Below are positions 15,949 through 24,345 of a stretch of 50,135 bases of DNA, one piece after another. The notes beneath the pieces were generated by a model that ran no database searches, was not told the origin of the DNA, and saw only the letters and a program-made list of their open reading frames with translations. The translations under genes were made by a program, and so were the position numbers. The stretch comes from Bacillota bacterium (GTDB lineage Bacteria; Bacillota; Clostridia; Lachnospirales; Lachnospiraceae): contig JAMPHT010000017.1 in assembly GCA_023663285.1 (NCBI GenBank), forward strand, positions 1-50,135, given 5' to 3'. Within the stretch, counting starts at the first letter, position 1; every line of letters begins with the position of its first letter.

Positions 15949-18903
15949 ATGAAAACAGATATTCTGTCTTTAAAAAGTCTTTATCAATTTCTGACAAACA
16001 ATGATTATCCGGTGTATTCAGAAGGGATCATCACAAGGAAAAACCACAGAGGACTTACACTGACAAAATTCTGGCAGGACAATATCCTGTATGATTTTCG
16101 CAACCGCAAATGCGGCAGACAGATATGGAGAAGCAGCGAGGGGCGGAACCGTTACATTTCAGATATTTGTAACCGCAGCGGACGGCTGGGCTGTTATGGG
16201 GAGTATGCGGAGGAGATCTGCCATGCGGCCACGCAGGAGGCTGTAGCCCGGCAGATACAGCAGTTTATGAGCGTATTGCTGGAACGGAACTATCATCATG
16301 AGGTTTTCTGCCAGAAGCTTCCGGCTTATATCAGGCTGATAGCGGAATGGGACGACAGCTTTTCGGAGGCTGCGCAGAGATTTTTTACAGAGGCGCTGGG
16401 GAAGGAGCAGGTTTTTGCCGATCAGGGAAGCAGCGGGCGGCTTTTCTACTGCGGCTACTTTCTCACCATGCTTATGCTTCATGCCCTGTCGGGAAATGGG
16501 GAGGGAGAGGGCGCGCTGTGCAGGCTCCGGGAAGATCCGGCGCTTTCCATAGAAGCTCTGGGCGGCTTCTGCCTGAAAAACGCTGCGGAAAAGAGCAGGA
16601 AAGAGGTCATCTGGCTTACCGGTCAGAACAATGAGCTTTGCAGCGCGCCGCTTCCCAGACAGCATTTCTTCGGCAGAGAGAAGGAGCTTTTTGAACTGCG
16701 GCAGATGCTGCTTGCGGGCGGGAAATACCTGATCAGCGGTATCGGCGGAATCGGCAAGACGGAGCTGATGCGCCAGCTGCTTCGATGCTGCGACGAGGAG
16801 GCCCTGACAGATTACATTTGCGTCATTCAATATGAGGGAAGCCTGATGGCAAGCTTTGTAAAGGCGTTTCCTCAGATACACGGCATAAAGGCGGAAGATA
16901 ATTTCAAGGAAGCGCTGGCCTGTATCCGCTCCCATGAGGGAGAGCGGGTGCTGATCATAATTGATAATCTGGGGGAATATGAGGAAGAAGAGCTGGCCGT
17001 TCTTAAGACGCTGCCCGCCGTTATCTTTATTACCTCAAGATACCATGAGCTGAAAGGATTTACCACCTATCCCGTGCAGATCATGGACCGTAGCGCGGGA
17101 GATCTGATCTTCCGGGATAATTATGAAAAGAATCTGACGGAGAAAGACAGACAGGCCCTGTCGGAGATCCTGGATGCCGATATCTGGCGGCACACTCTGA
17201 CTTTGCGGCTGCTGGGGCGCACCGCAGCGGTAAGAGGCTGGACCATACCGGAGGTAAAGAAGCTGCTGGATCAGGGGATCCTGCCGGCGTCCATGCAGGA
17301 GCAGGATATTTATCAGGGCTTGCAGCAGATGTACCGCAGGATGTATGCGGATCTTGGAACGAAGAAGATAAACGGGCTGCTGCAGACATTTGCGGTATTG
17401 CCCTATCAGAGCTATACGGCGGAATTTGCAGAGAAATTTTTCGCGGGCTTTATGGATGAGGAACAGTCCATAGAGGAGGAGCTGGAAAAATTATATATTG
17501 CAGGACGGCTGGAAAAGCATCCAAACGGGTATTCCATGCATCCCTTTATGGCGGAATGTGTCCGCAATAATGGGGGGGGCGTGAGAGAAAAGGATATCGG
17601 GCCTTTTCTGGATGCGCTGGCGGCTGCCTGGGGAGACAGGGAAAAAGGACCTGACACGGAGTCGGTGGAGAATCTGCTGCTGGAGTGGGGAAGGGCCTGC
17701 GAGGGTCTGGATCAGGCGCTTTTGGCGGCCACACAGCTGCTTCCCTCCCTTGTCTTAAAGCTGACCGGAAGGTGCAGCAGGAAGCTTTCCGGGCTGGTTC
17801 TGGCAGCCTTTGCCATCCGGTGTAATACCCTGGGAAGTCCGGGAATCGAGGCAGAGCAGCTGGAAGCCGTGAAAAAGAAGCTGGGGCGCCTGGATGAGGA
17901 GGAAAAGCTGGTCCTCTGCGTTCTGCAGTGTATGGACGGCGGCGGGAACCCGGAGAAGCTGGAGAAGGAGTGCGCCGCTTTGCTGGAAAGTCCCGGAGTC
18001 GGCAGAAGAGGAAAATTTCTGCTCATAGGGCAGCAGGGACTGATGTTTTTCAGAAAGGGCAGTCTGGAAAAGGTGGAGCAGGCGGCTAATGTGCTGGAGG
18101 AATATCAGGGGGAAGAGCACGCAAAGGAGATCTCATGTTTCCTGCATACGGTGATGGCACAGCAGCAGGGAGACCTGGAAAGCTATGAGAAATGGCTACT
18201 GGAGGGTTACGAGGCGGCAAAGACGGAAGGCCACGAAAAGGGAGCGGTCATGATGGATACTCTCTCCGCCCTGGCGGACCTTTACTATGCTACCAGGCAG
18301 TTTGAAAGGGCGGAGCAGTTCCTGCAGGAGCTTGAAGAAAACTTTGCAGACCAGCCGGGTGTGAATGTCCGCATGATGCTGTCCTTTTACCGGGGCGGAC
18401 TGGCGTTGTTCAAAGAAGAGGAAGGCTTTGGGATCCAACAGCTGGAGGAAGCCTGCAGGCTGGCTAAGAACTTCTGGTCAGGCGTGGACGACGGCGCGTA
18501 TGCCACGTTTTTGACGAATCTTGCCATGGCATACAATAAGGCGGGCCGCAGGGAAGAATCCGCAGAGAGCTATCAGCAGGCCATTGCCCTTCTGGAGAAC
18601 AAACCGGGCTATGAATACGACAGGAGCAGGACGATCAACAACATGAGCGTGATGTATCTGGACTGGGGGAAACCCAAGGAGGCGCTCCACTGGCTGGAAA
18701 AGGTCCGGCCCTTTGTATGCGGGACGGGAGGTCCGGGACTTGCGGAGAGCAGCTACAATCTCTCCAGGGCGTGGCGGCAGCTTGGCGACAGGGAGAAGGA
18801 GCTGCAGTACCTGAAGGAGGCGGCGCCGCTGCTGGAGCAGTACTATGGCAGCGTGCATCCCAAGGTGGCGGATGTAAGGAAAAGGCTGAGAGACGTCCAA
18901 TAA
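15949..18903 (+). CDS. STAND-type NTPase with TPR-like C-terminus
   Basis: The 984-residue cytoplasmic protein has an N-terminal domain of about 230 residues that I do not recognise, then a STAND/NB-ARC-like NTPase: the linker HFFGREKEL, Walker A GIGGIGKTE (residues 264-272), Walker B VLIIIDNL near residue 336, and a sensor FITSRYHE. A winged-helix-like stretch follows, then from about residue 620 to the end a long helical array with TPR-like pairs (AMAYNKAGRREESAESYQQA, WRQLGDREKELQYLKEAA). Such proteins act as ligand-triggered switches in signalling and phage sensing. It is monocistronic, with its own promoter and terminator. The N-terminal domain would be the effector or output, unidentified. 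Confidence 0.85.
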   Translation: MKTDILSLKSLYQFLTNNDYPVYSEGIITRKNHRGLTLTKFWQDNILYDFRNRKCGRQIWRSSEGRNRYISDICNRSGRLGCYGEYAEEICHAATQEAVARQIQQFMSVLLERNYHHEVFCQKLPAYIRLIAEWDDSFSEAAQRFFTEALGKEQVFADQGSSGRLFYCGYFLTMLMLHALSGNGEGEGALCRLREDPALSIEALGGFCLKNAAEKSRKEVIWLTGQNNELCSAPLPRQHFFGREKELFELRQMLLAGGKYLISGIGGIGKTELMRQLLRCCDEEALTDYICVIQYEGSLMASFVKAFPQIHGIKAEDNFKEALACIRSHEGERVLIIIDNLGEYEEEELAVLKTLPAVIFITSRYHELKGFTTYPVQIMDRSAGDLIFRDNYEKNLTEKDRQALSEILDADIWRHTLTLRLLGRTAAVRGWTIPEVKKLLDQGILPASMQEQDIYQGLQQMYRRMYADLGTKKINGLLQTFAVLPYQSYTAEFAEKFFAGFMDEEQSIEEELEKLYIAGRLEKHPNGYSMHPFMAECVRNNGGGVREKDIGPFLDALAAAWGDREKGPDTESVENLLLEWGRACEGLDQALLAATQLLPSLVLKLTGRCSRKLSGLVLAAFAIRCNTLGSPGIEAEQLEAVKKKLGRLDEEEKLVLCVLQCMDGGGNPEKLEKECAALLESPGVGRRGKFLLIGQQGLMFFRKGSLEKVEQAANVLEEYQGEEHAKEISCFLHTVMAQQQGDLESYEKWLLEGYEAAKTEGHEKGAVMMDTLSALADLYYATRQFERAEQFLQELEENFADQPGVNVRMMLSFYRGGLALFKEEEGFGIQQLEEACRLAKNFWSGVDDGAYATFLTNLAMAYNKAGRREESAESYQQAIALLENKPGYEYDRSRTINNMSVMYLDWGKPKEALHWLEKVRPFVCGTGGPGLAESSYNLSRAWRQLGDREKELQYLKEAAPLLEQYYGSVHPKVADVRKRLRDVQ

Positions 18904-18918
18904 ATGGGACAAAAAGTC

Positions 18919-18952
18919 AAAAGGACGGGAGATAAAGGCTCCCGTCCTTTTT
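18919..18952. terminator. Bidirectional terminator between STAND and phosphofructokinase genes
   Basis: AAAAGGACGGGAG at 18919-18931 pairs perfectly with CTCCCGTCCTTTT at 18939-18951 around a 7-base loop. A-tract and T-tract ends let it serve both converging genes. Confidence 0.9.
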
Positions 18953-18960
18953 GCCGTATC

Positions 18961-20226
18961 TTATTTTTTGTTCAGAACCAGATGCTGTGGCAGACCGTTT
19001 ACCATGAAGGGCTGGTAATCGCCTTGGATCAGCGGTTCAATGTAGTTGATGAATTCGTCGGTGATATAGTTCCCCTCCTTGTTCACCCACTCTCTGGGAA
19101 CCAGCTTCTCATTGTTGGCGATGCGGTGGACGTCATAAATACCTGCGGAGCTCATGTACGGGTCGTCTGCGATACGGTCAATGACCACCATCTTTCCGGT
19201 ATCTCCCTCATCGGCAGCTTTCACGGCGGCGCCGCCTACCATGAAGGCTTCGTCGATGTCCACACGGGAAGCCATGTGGGAAGCGCTCCTCTGCAGAGTG
19301 GAGAATTCGATGCTCCTGGTCTTGCAGCCAAGCTCCGCCCCCAGGAAGCCTGCCAGGTACGCGGCAGTCCCCTGTAACTGCTTGTGGCCGAAGGCGTCCA
19401 CATAGTCCGCCCCGCCGGACAGCTCGCAGACATAGCGGCCGTCCTCCAGCGTGATGCCCTCGGAGACGGCGATGACTACGGAATCCTTTTTCTTTAACAG
19501 CTCGCCGGTTTTCTTTAAAAAGTGGTCGATGTTAAAGGTGACCTCCGGCAGATAGATCAGATCCGGCCCGTCGCATTCCTCGGTCTTGGCCAGAGCGGTG
19601 GCTCCTGTGAGCCATCCGGCATTTCGCCCCATGATCTCCAGAATGGAGACCATCTTTCTGTTGTAGGCAAGCCCCAGAGCGTCCCGGATGATCTCCTTGG
19701 TGGAAGCGGCGATATATTTTGCGGCGCTGCCAAAGCCTGGGGTGTGATCCGTCAGGGCCAGATCGTTGTCAATGGTCTTGGGAACCCCCAGGAATTTCTG
19801 AGTATGCCCCTTGACAATGGCATAGTCGGACAGCTTCTTGATGGTATCCATGGAATCATTGCCGCCGATATAGATAAAAGCTTCGATCTCCAGCTTGTCC
19901 AGAATGCTGAAAATTTTCTCATAGATCCCCGGATCCTCGTGGATCTCCGGAAGCTTATACCTGCATGAGCCAAGAAAGGCGGAGGGGGTCCTCTTTAACA
20001 GTTCTATGTCCATATCGGAATGGATCTGTGTGGAGAGATCTACATATTGCTCGTCCAGAAAGCCTTCGATTCCGTGAAGCATACCGTATACGGTGTCAAA
20101 TCCACGCTCTCTGGCTGTCTTGTAGACCCCCGCCAGGCTGGAATTGATGACGGCGGTAGGTCCGCCGGACTGTCCTACGATAATGTTGCGCTTTGCAGCG
20201 CCTGTGTTACTGCTTGTTTTTGCCAT
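18961..20226 (-). CDS. pfp: Pyrophosphate-dependent 6-phosphofructokinase
   Basis: The enzyme converts fructose 6-phosphate to fructose 1,6-bisphosphate in glycolysis. The 421-residue protein has the N-terminal loop VGQSGGPTAVINSS, the GGNDSMDT motif, the catalytic PKTIDND (Lys150, Asp153) and EIMGRNAGW. The lysine in PKTIDND, where ATP enzymes have Gly, marks the pyrophosphate-using class, which works reversibly. The ATG is preceded by AAGGAGG on the minus strand. The gene is complete and shares a terminator with the STAND gene. Confidence 0.92.
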   Translation of the reverse strand: MAKTSSNTGAAKRNIIVGQSGGPTAVINSSLAGVYKTARERGFDTVYGMLHGIEGFLDEQYVDLSTQIHSDMDIELLKRTPSAFLGSCRYKLPEIHEDPGIYEKIFSILDKLEIEAFIYIGGNDSMDTIKKLSDYAIVKGHTQKFLGVPKTIDNDLALTDHTPGFGSAAKYIAASTKEIIRDALGLAYNRKMVSILEIMGRNAGWLTGATALAKTEECDGPDLIYLPEVTFNIDHFLKKTGELLKKKDSVVIAVSEGITLEDGRYVCELSGGADYVDAFGHKQLQGTAAYLAGFLGAELGCKTRSIEFSTLQRSASHMASRVDIDEAFMVGGAAVKAADEGDTGKMVVIDRIADDPYMSSAGIYDVHRIANNEKLVPREWVNKEGNYITDEFINYIEPLIQGDYQPFMVNGLPQHLVLNKK

Positions 20227-20402
20227 ATTGATGATACCTCCTTCCTTTCCATCTTACAGTGGAATGGTTCTGCTTGCAAGTAAAATTATTGAAAAAGAGA
20301 TAATCGGGCACTTTGTTGTGAAAAAATATGGAAAAATTATGAATATTGTGGTAATATTTTTGGTAGGCGAAAGCGGCTCTATGCTTTGGGAGGTAGAATA
20401 AA

Positions 20403-22052
20403 ATGAGCGATATTTTCAACAATGAGCTCTTTGAGGCGTTTGCAGCGGCGTCGGACAATGTTTACATTTATGTCTGCGACATGAGGACCGATATTTCCAG
20501 GTGGTCAAAAGCGTCTGTGGAATATTTTGATCTGGAGGGAGAGTATATTGAGAATGCAGGGGCGGTCTGGGAGGAGCATATCCATCCTGAGGACAGGGCG
20601 CTTTACGAGGAGGATATCAACGGGGTATTCTCAGGGGCAAAGGCCCGCCATCAGTGCCAGTACAGGGCGCTGAACCGCTATGGCGAGTATGTTTGGCTGG
20701 AGTGCAGAGGCAGTGTGATCAAGGATAAGGATGGGACGCCGATCATATTTGCGGGCCTGATGACCAGGCTGGACGGTCAGAATAAATACGATAATCTGAC
20801 AGGGCTGCCCACCTCCTATGAGCTGTATCATTACAGTATTTCCGATGAGAAGGGGATCGCCGTGCTGCTGGGGCTGGACGGCTTTCGGAAGGTAGTGAGC
20901 AACTATGGTTACAATATCGGCGACGAGCTGCTGATCCTGTTTTCCAGGATCATGCGGGACGCCTGCGGGCCTGCCTGGCGGCTGTTCCGCTTCAGCGGGG
21001 ATGAATTCATAGCCATTGCACCCACCATGGACAGGCGGGAGGCGCAGGACTTTTTTGAAAAGGTATGTAAAAAGGCGGATGCGATGGAGCTGGCAAACGG
21101 ACAGAAGATCAGTCTCTCTGTGTCGGGAGGCGCGCTGCTGTTTCCGGATGACGCGGATTCCAGAGAGAGATTGATCAAGCAGCTGGAGCACTGTCTGGAA
21201 TATGCAAAGATGCACCACAGAGGAACGCTGGTGTTTTTCTCGGAGGAGATCGTAAGGCAGCATCAGCGCAGTCTTGCTCTGCGGGAGGATCTGAAATATT
21301 GTATCAAGAATAACTTTAAGGGCTTTGAAGTGTTTTTCCAGCCCTTTGTGGATCCGATCGACCGCCGGATAACAGGCTGTGAATGCCTGCTTAGGTGGAA
21401 GGGGGAGCAGATCAGGGATTCCTACCCCATGGAGTTTATCAAGGTGCTGGAGGAGTACGGCGGCATCAGGGAGGTGGGCTTCTGGGTCATGGAGGAGGCG
21501 ATCCGGCAGCAGGTGGCATGGCGTGAGAAATACGGCGAGCTGCGGGTGAGCTTCAATGTGTCTTATCAGCAGTTCCTGGACGATGAATTCGAGGACAGGC
21601 TGAATCACTGTCTGGACAAATACGGATGTAATCCGGAAAATATCATCATAGAGCTGACGGAGAGCTGCCAGGTGGACAAACCCCAGGAGCTTGCCACCAT
21701 GTTTGACAGGCTCAGAGAGCGGGGCTTCAAGGTGGCGCTGGATGATTTCGGCACGGCCTATGCTTCGCTGGAGATGCTGAAGGCGCTTCATGTGGATTAC
21801 ATAAAGGTGGAGCATTCCTTTGTCAGGGAATTGTCCGAGCCGGGGCATGATATCGATTATGTGATCATAGATAATCTGTTGAATATGTGCAGGCGGCTTG
21901 GGTATGATTCCATCGTGGAGGGAGTGGAGAACCATGAGGTGGCGGACATTGTGGGGCAGATGGACGCTACGCTGCTGCAGGGATATTTCTTCTCCCGCCC
22001 TGTGTGCAGGAATGACTTTGAAAAGCTGCTGGACAATGACAAAGCGAGTTGA
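20403..22052 (+). CDS. PAS-GGDEF-EAL protein, probable c-di-GMP phosphodiesterase
   Basis: The 549-residue soluble protein has a PAS domain (about 20-125; WEEHIHPEDRALYEED), a diguanylate-cyclase-like domain (125-280) and an EAL phosphodiesterase domain (295-545). The cyclase signature is altered to SGDEF near residue 197, which may be inactive or regulatory. The EAL signature is ECLLRW at residue 327: the catalytic Glu is kept and Ala is replaced by Cys. The other EAL residues are present (FNVSYQQF, ELTES, DDFGTAYASL, IKVEHSF, VEGVEN, QGYFFSRP), so phosphodiesterase activity is likely. GGGAGG precedes ATG 20403. Confidence 0.9.
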   Translation: MSDIFNNELFEAFAAASDNVYIYVCDMRTDISRWSKASVEYFDLEGEYIENAGAVWEEHIHPEDRALYEEDINGVFSGAKARHQCQYRALNRYGEYVWLECRGSVIKDKDGTPIIFAGLMTRLDGQNKYDNLTGLPTSYELYHYSISDEKGIAVLLGLDGFRKVVSNYGYNIGDELLILFSRIMRDACGPAWRLFRFSGDEFIAIAPTMDRREAQDFFEKVCKKADAMELANGQKISLSVSGGALLFPDDADSRERLIKQLEHCLEYAKMHHRGTLVFFSEEIVRQHQRSLALREDLKYCIKNNFKGFEVFFQPFVDPIDRRITGCECLLRWKGEQIRDSYPMEFIKVLEEYGGIREVGFWVMEEAIRQQVAWREKYGELRVSFNVSYQQFLDDEFEDRLNHCLDKYGCNPENIIIELTESCQVDKPQELATMFDRLRERGFKVALDDFGTAYASLEMLKALHVDYIKVEHSFVRELSEPGHDIDYVIIDNLLNMCRRLGYDSIVEGVENHEVADIVGQMDATLLQGYFFSRPVCRNDFEKLLDNDKAS

Positions 22053-22158
22053 AAGGAAGCAAAGGCGACCTGTATAAAATGGTAAAATCTGACGTATACT
22101 GCTACATAGATTTTGCTTTGCAGTGGATCTATTGATTAAATGATTGGAGGATCATGAT

Positions 22159-22728
22159 GTGAAACGGTTTTGGGCAATGCTTTTGACGGCGGTCATAGTG
22201 TTATCATTCACGGCCTGCGGCGGGCAGGAAGAGGCGGGAGGAGACGGGGAAAAGATCGCGGACTCCCTTACGCTGCTGAACACGATCTGGGACAGCTACG
22301 GGGAGGATGAGAAATTTTCCGCCATGGGCGGCGACTTTTCCGAGGAAAATATGGTGGACGGCGCTCCCGGCAATTACGGGCTTGAGGATACAGCCATGCT
22401 GGATTATTCCCTGGGACTGCCGGAGGCTTCCGCTTCCATGGTGGACGGGGCAGCTTCCCTGGTACACATGATGAATGCCAACACCTTTACCTGCGGTGCG
22501 TTTCATGTGAGCAGCTCTGATGACGTCTCCGCCGTGGCGGATTCCCTGCGGGAAAATATTCTCCAGAGGCAGTGGATGTGCGGTTTTCCGGATAAGCTGG
22601 TGGTGATCACAGTGGGAGATTATGTCATTTCCGCTTTCGGAAACGAGGAACTGATCGACACCTTTAAGGCCAGGACAATGTCGGTATACGAGGCGGCGAA
22701 GGTGGTTTATGAGGAGCCTGTCATCTGA
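22159..22728 (+). CDS. Lipoprotein of unknown function (DUF4358-like)
   Basis: A 189-residue secreted lipoprotein with a signal peptide and lipobox LSFTAC. The mature domain resembles the DUF4358 proteins of Lachnospiraceae, by eye only. The start is GTG 22159, eight bases after GGAGG; the TTG at 22144 overlaps that site and is rejected. The stop lies 10 bases before the start of the MBOAT gene, and both probably form an operon with the DHHW gene, suggesting a role with the surface acylation machinery. Confidence 0.75.
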   Translation: MKRFWAMLLTAVIVLSFTACGGQEEAGGDGEKIADSLTLLNTIWDSYGEDEKFSAMGGDFSEENMVDGAPGNYGLEDTAMLDYSLGLPEASASMVDGAASLVHMMNANTFTCGAFHVSSSDDVSAVADSLRENILQRQWMCGFPDKLVVITVGDYVISAFGNEELIDTFKARTMSVYEAAKVVYEEPVI

Positions 22729-22738
22729 GGAAAAGAGT

Positions 22739-24136
22739 ATGGTTTTTTCAAGCATTCCCTTTCTTTACTATTTTCTTCCCTGTGTGCTTCTGCTGTATTT
22801 TGCGGCGCCGGGGAAGCTGAAAAATACAGTGCTGCTCCTGGCAAGCCTGTTTTTTTACGGGTGGGGGGAGCCGAAGTTTGTCTTTGTGATGCTCCTCACT
22901 GTTCTGCAGGGGTATCTGTTCGGAATACTGATAGAAAAGAGCGGAGGCCGCCGGGCCAGGGTATATCTGGCGGTCTCCGCTGTTATTAGTCTCGGTCTGC
23001 TGGGATACTGTAAATATGCGGATTTCTTTATTGAAAATATCAACAGAGCTGCCGGGCTGTCGATCCCGCTTTTGCGGGTGACGCTGCCCATCGGCATCAG
23101 TTTTTATACCTTTCAGATAGTAAGCTATATTGTGGATGTTTACAGGAGAAAGGTTCCGGCCCAGCATAATTTCATCGATCTTGCCACGTACATTGCCATG
23201 TTTCCTCAGCTGATTGCAGGTCCTATCGTGCGATATGCGGATATTTCCGGCCGGCTGGCTGAAAGGAGGCACAGCTTTGAAGGGTGTGCGCTGGGGATCA
23301 GGCGTTTTGTCCTGGGGCTGGGAAAGAAGGTCCTCATTGCAAACGCCATGGGAGAGCTCTGCGGCATATTCAAAGAGTCGGAGGATAGATCGGTGCTGTT
23401 TTTCTGGCTCTATGCAGCGGCCTGCGCCCTGCAGATCTATTTTGATTTCTCAGGCTACAGCGATATGGCGATCGGCCTGGGGCGGATCTTCGGCTTTGAT
23501 TTCCCGGAGAACTTTCATTATCCCTTTATCTCGAAAAGCGTCACCGAGTTCTGGCGGAGGTGGCATATTTCTCTGGGCTCCTGGTTCAGGGATTATGTGT
23601 ATATCCCTCTGGGGGGCAACCGAGTAAAAAGGCTCCGCTGGCTCTGTAATCTGATGCTGGTATGGCTCCTGACGGGCTTCTGGCACGGAGCGGAATGGAA
23701 TTTTATCCTATGGGGGCTTTCCTTCGGGGTGCTGTTGATCCTGGAGAAACTGGCGCTGGGGAAGCTGCTGGAAAGGTCCGGGATCTTGCGGTATATTTAT
23801 ATGGCGCTTGTGGTGCTGTTAAGCTTTGTGCTTTTTGACGCGGCCAGTCTTTCCGATGCCTGGAGCTATATCAGGGCAATGTTTGGAGCAGGCGGATTTC
23901 CCGCCGTTTCCGCAGAAGGTCTGTATTATCTGAAGAGCTACAGCGTTATTCTGGTGATGGCGTTCATTGGCGCCACGCCCCTGATTTCTACGGGGATAAG
24001 GAAGCTGCGGGAGCGGGAAGCGCCTGCAAAGGTGCTGAACGCTGCGGAGCCGGTGGTTTTGCTGCTGCTGCTGTTTATCATCACAGGCTATATCGTGGAT
24101 GGTTCCTTTGATCCGTTCCTGTATTTCAGGTTTTAA
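22739..24136 (+). CDS. MBOAT family O-acyltransferase (AlgI/DltB-like)
   Basis: The 465-residue multi-pass membrane enzyme moves acyl groups across the membrane onto a surface polymer. MBOAT hallmarks are visible: FYGWGEPKFV, LPIGISFYTFQ, YFDFSGYSDMAIG, WRRWHISLGSWFRDYVYIPLG and the catalytic His316 in TGFWHGAEWNF. ATG 22739 is chosen over 22709, which lies in the previous gene. A repeat element begins 2 bases after the stop codon, and the DHHW partner lies beyond it. The usual pairing suggests O-acetylation of an exopolysaccharide or wall polymer. Confidence 0.93.
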   Translation: MVFSSIPFLYYFLPCVLLLYFAAPGKLKNTVLLLASLFFYGWGEPKFVFVMLLTVLQGYLFGILIEKSGGRRARVYLAVSAVISLGLLGYCKYADFFIENINRAAGLSIPLLRVTLPIGISFYTFQIVSYIVDVYRRKVPAQHNFIDLATYIAMFPQLIAGPIVRYADISGRLAERRHSFEGCALGIRRFVLGLGKKVLIANAMGELCGIFKESEDRSVLFFWLYAAACALQIYFDFSGYSDMAIGLGRIFGFDFPENFHYPFISKSVTEFWRRWHISLGSWFRDYVYIPLGGNRVKRLRWLCNLMLVWLLTGFWHGAEWNFILWGLSFGVLLILEKLALGKLLERSGILRYIYMALVVLLSFVLFDAASLSDAWSYIRAMFGAGGFPAVSAEGLYYLKSYSVILVMAFIGATPLISTGIRKLREREAPAKVLNAAEPVVLLLLLFIITGYIVDGSFDPFLYFRF

Positions 24137-24138
24137 TT

Positions 24139-24313
24139 TAACAGTTCAGTTGTGAAATGATTTGAAAGCTGTGCGTGGGTGCTTGCACACAAAGCACTGC
24201 TTGCAAATCATTTCATAAGCGGAGCGCCCTCATATGAAATAAAAGGTGAGCCGCAAAGCGGCGTCGGATGCGCAGCAGACGCTTTTATGAATAGGAGGGC
24301 AGCTGAACTGTTA
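24139..24313 (+). repeat. Dispersed ~175-bp element, copy B
   Basis: The ends are TAACAGTTCAG (24139-24149) and CTGAACTGTTA (24303-24313). Its reverse complement matches copy A. The hairpin GAAATGATTTG 24154-24164 with CAAATCATTTC 24204-24214 is perfect, and GTGCTT 24179-24184 pairs with AAGCAC 24192-24197. Compared with copy A, paired bases change together (A-T to G-C at the base, C-G to T-A in the inner stem). No clear flanking duplication is seen. It separates the MBOAT and DHHW genes. Confidence 0.85.
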
Positions 24314-24345
24314 TTTTCAAGCGGTCAGATCGGAGGAAAAAACAA

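Noticed and set aside
20631-21935. 434-codon minus-strand frame opposite the GGDEF-EAL gene
   Set aside because: No recognisable motifs and composition typical of antisense reading; the plus strand encodes a complete multi-domain protein.
15657-24313. Composite transposon formed by the two inverted elements
   Set aside because: The ~8.5 kb between them holds unrelated housekeeping and signalling genes on both strands and no transposase, so joint mobility is not supported.
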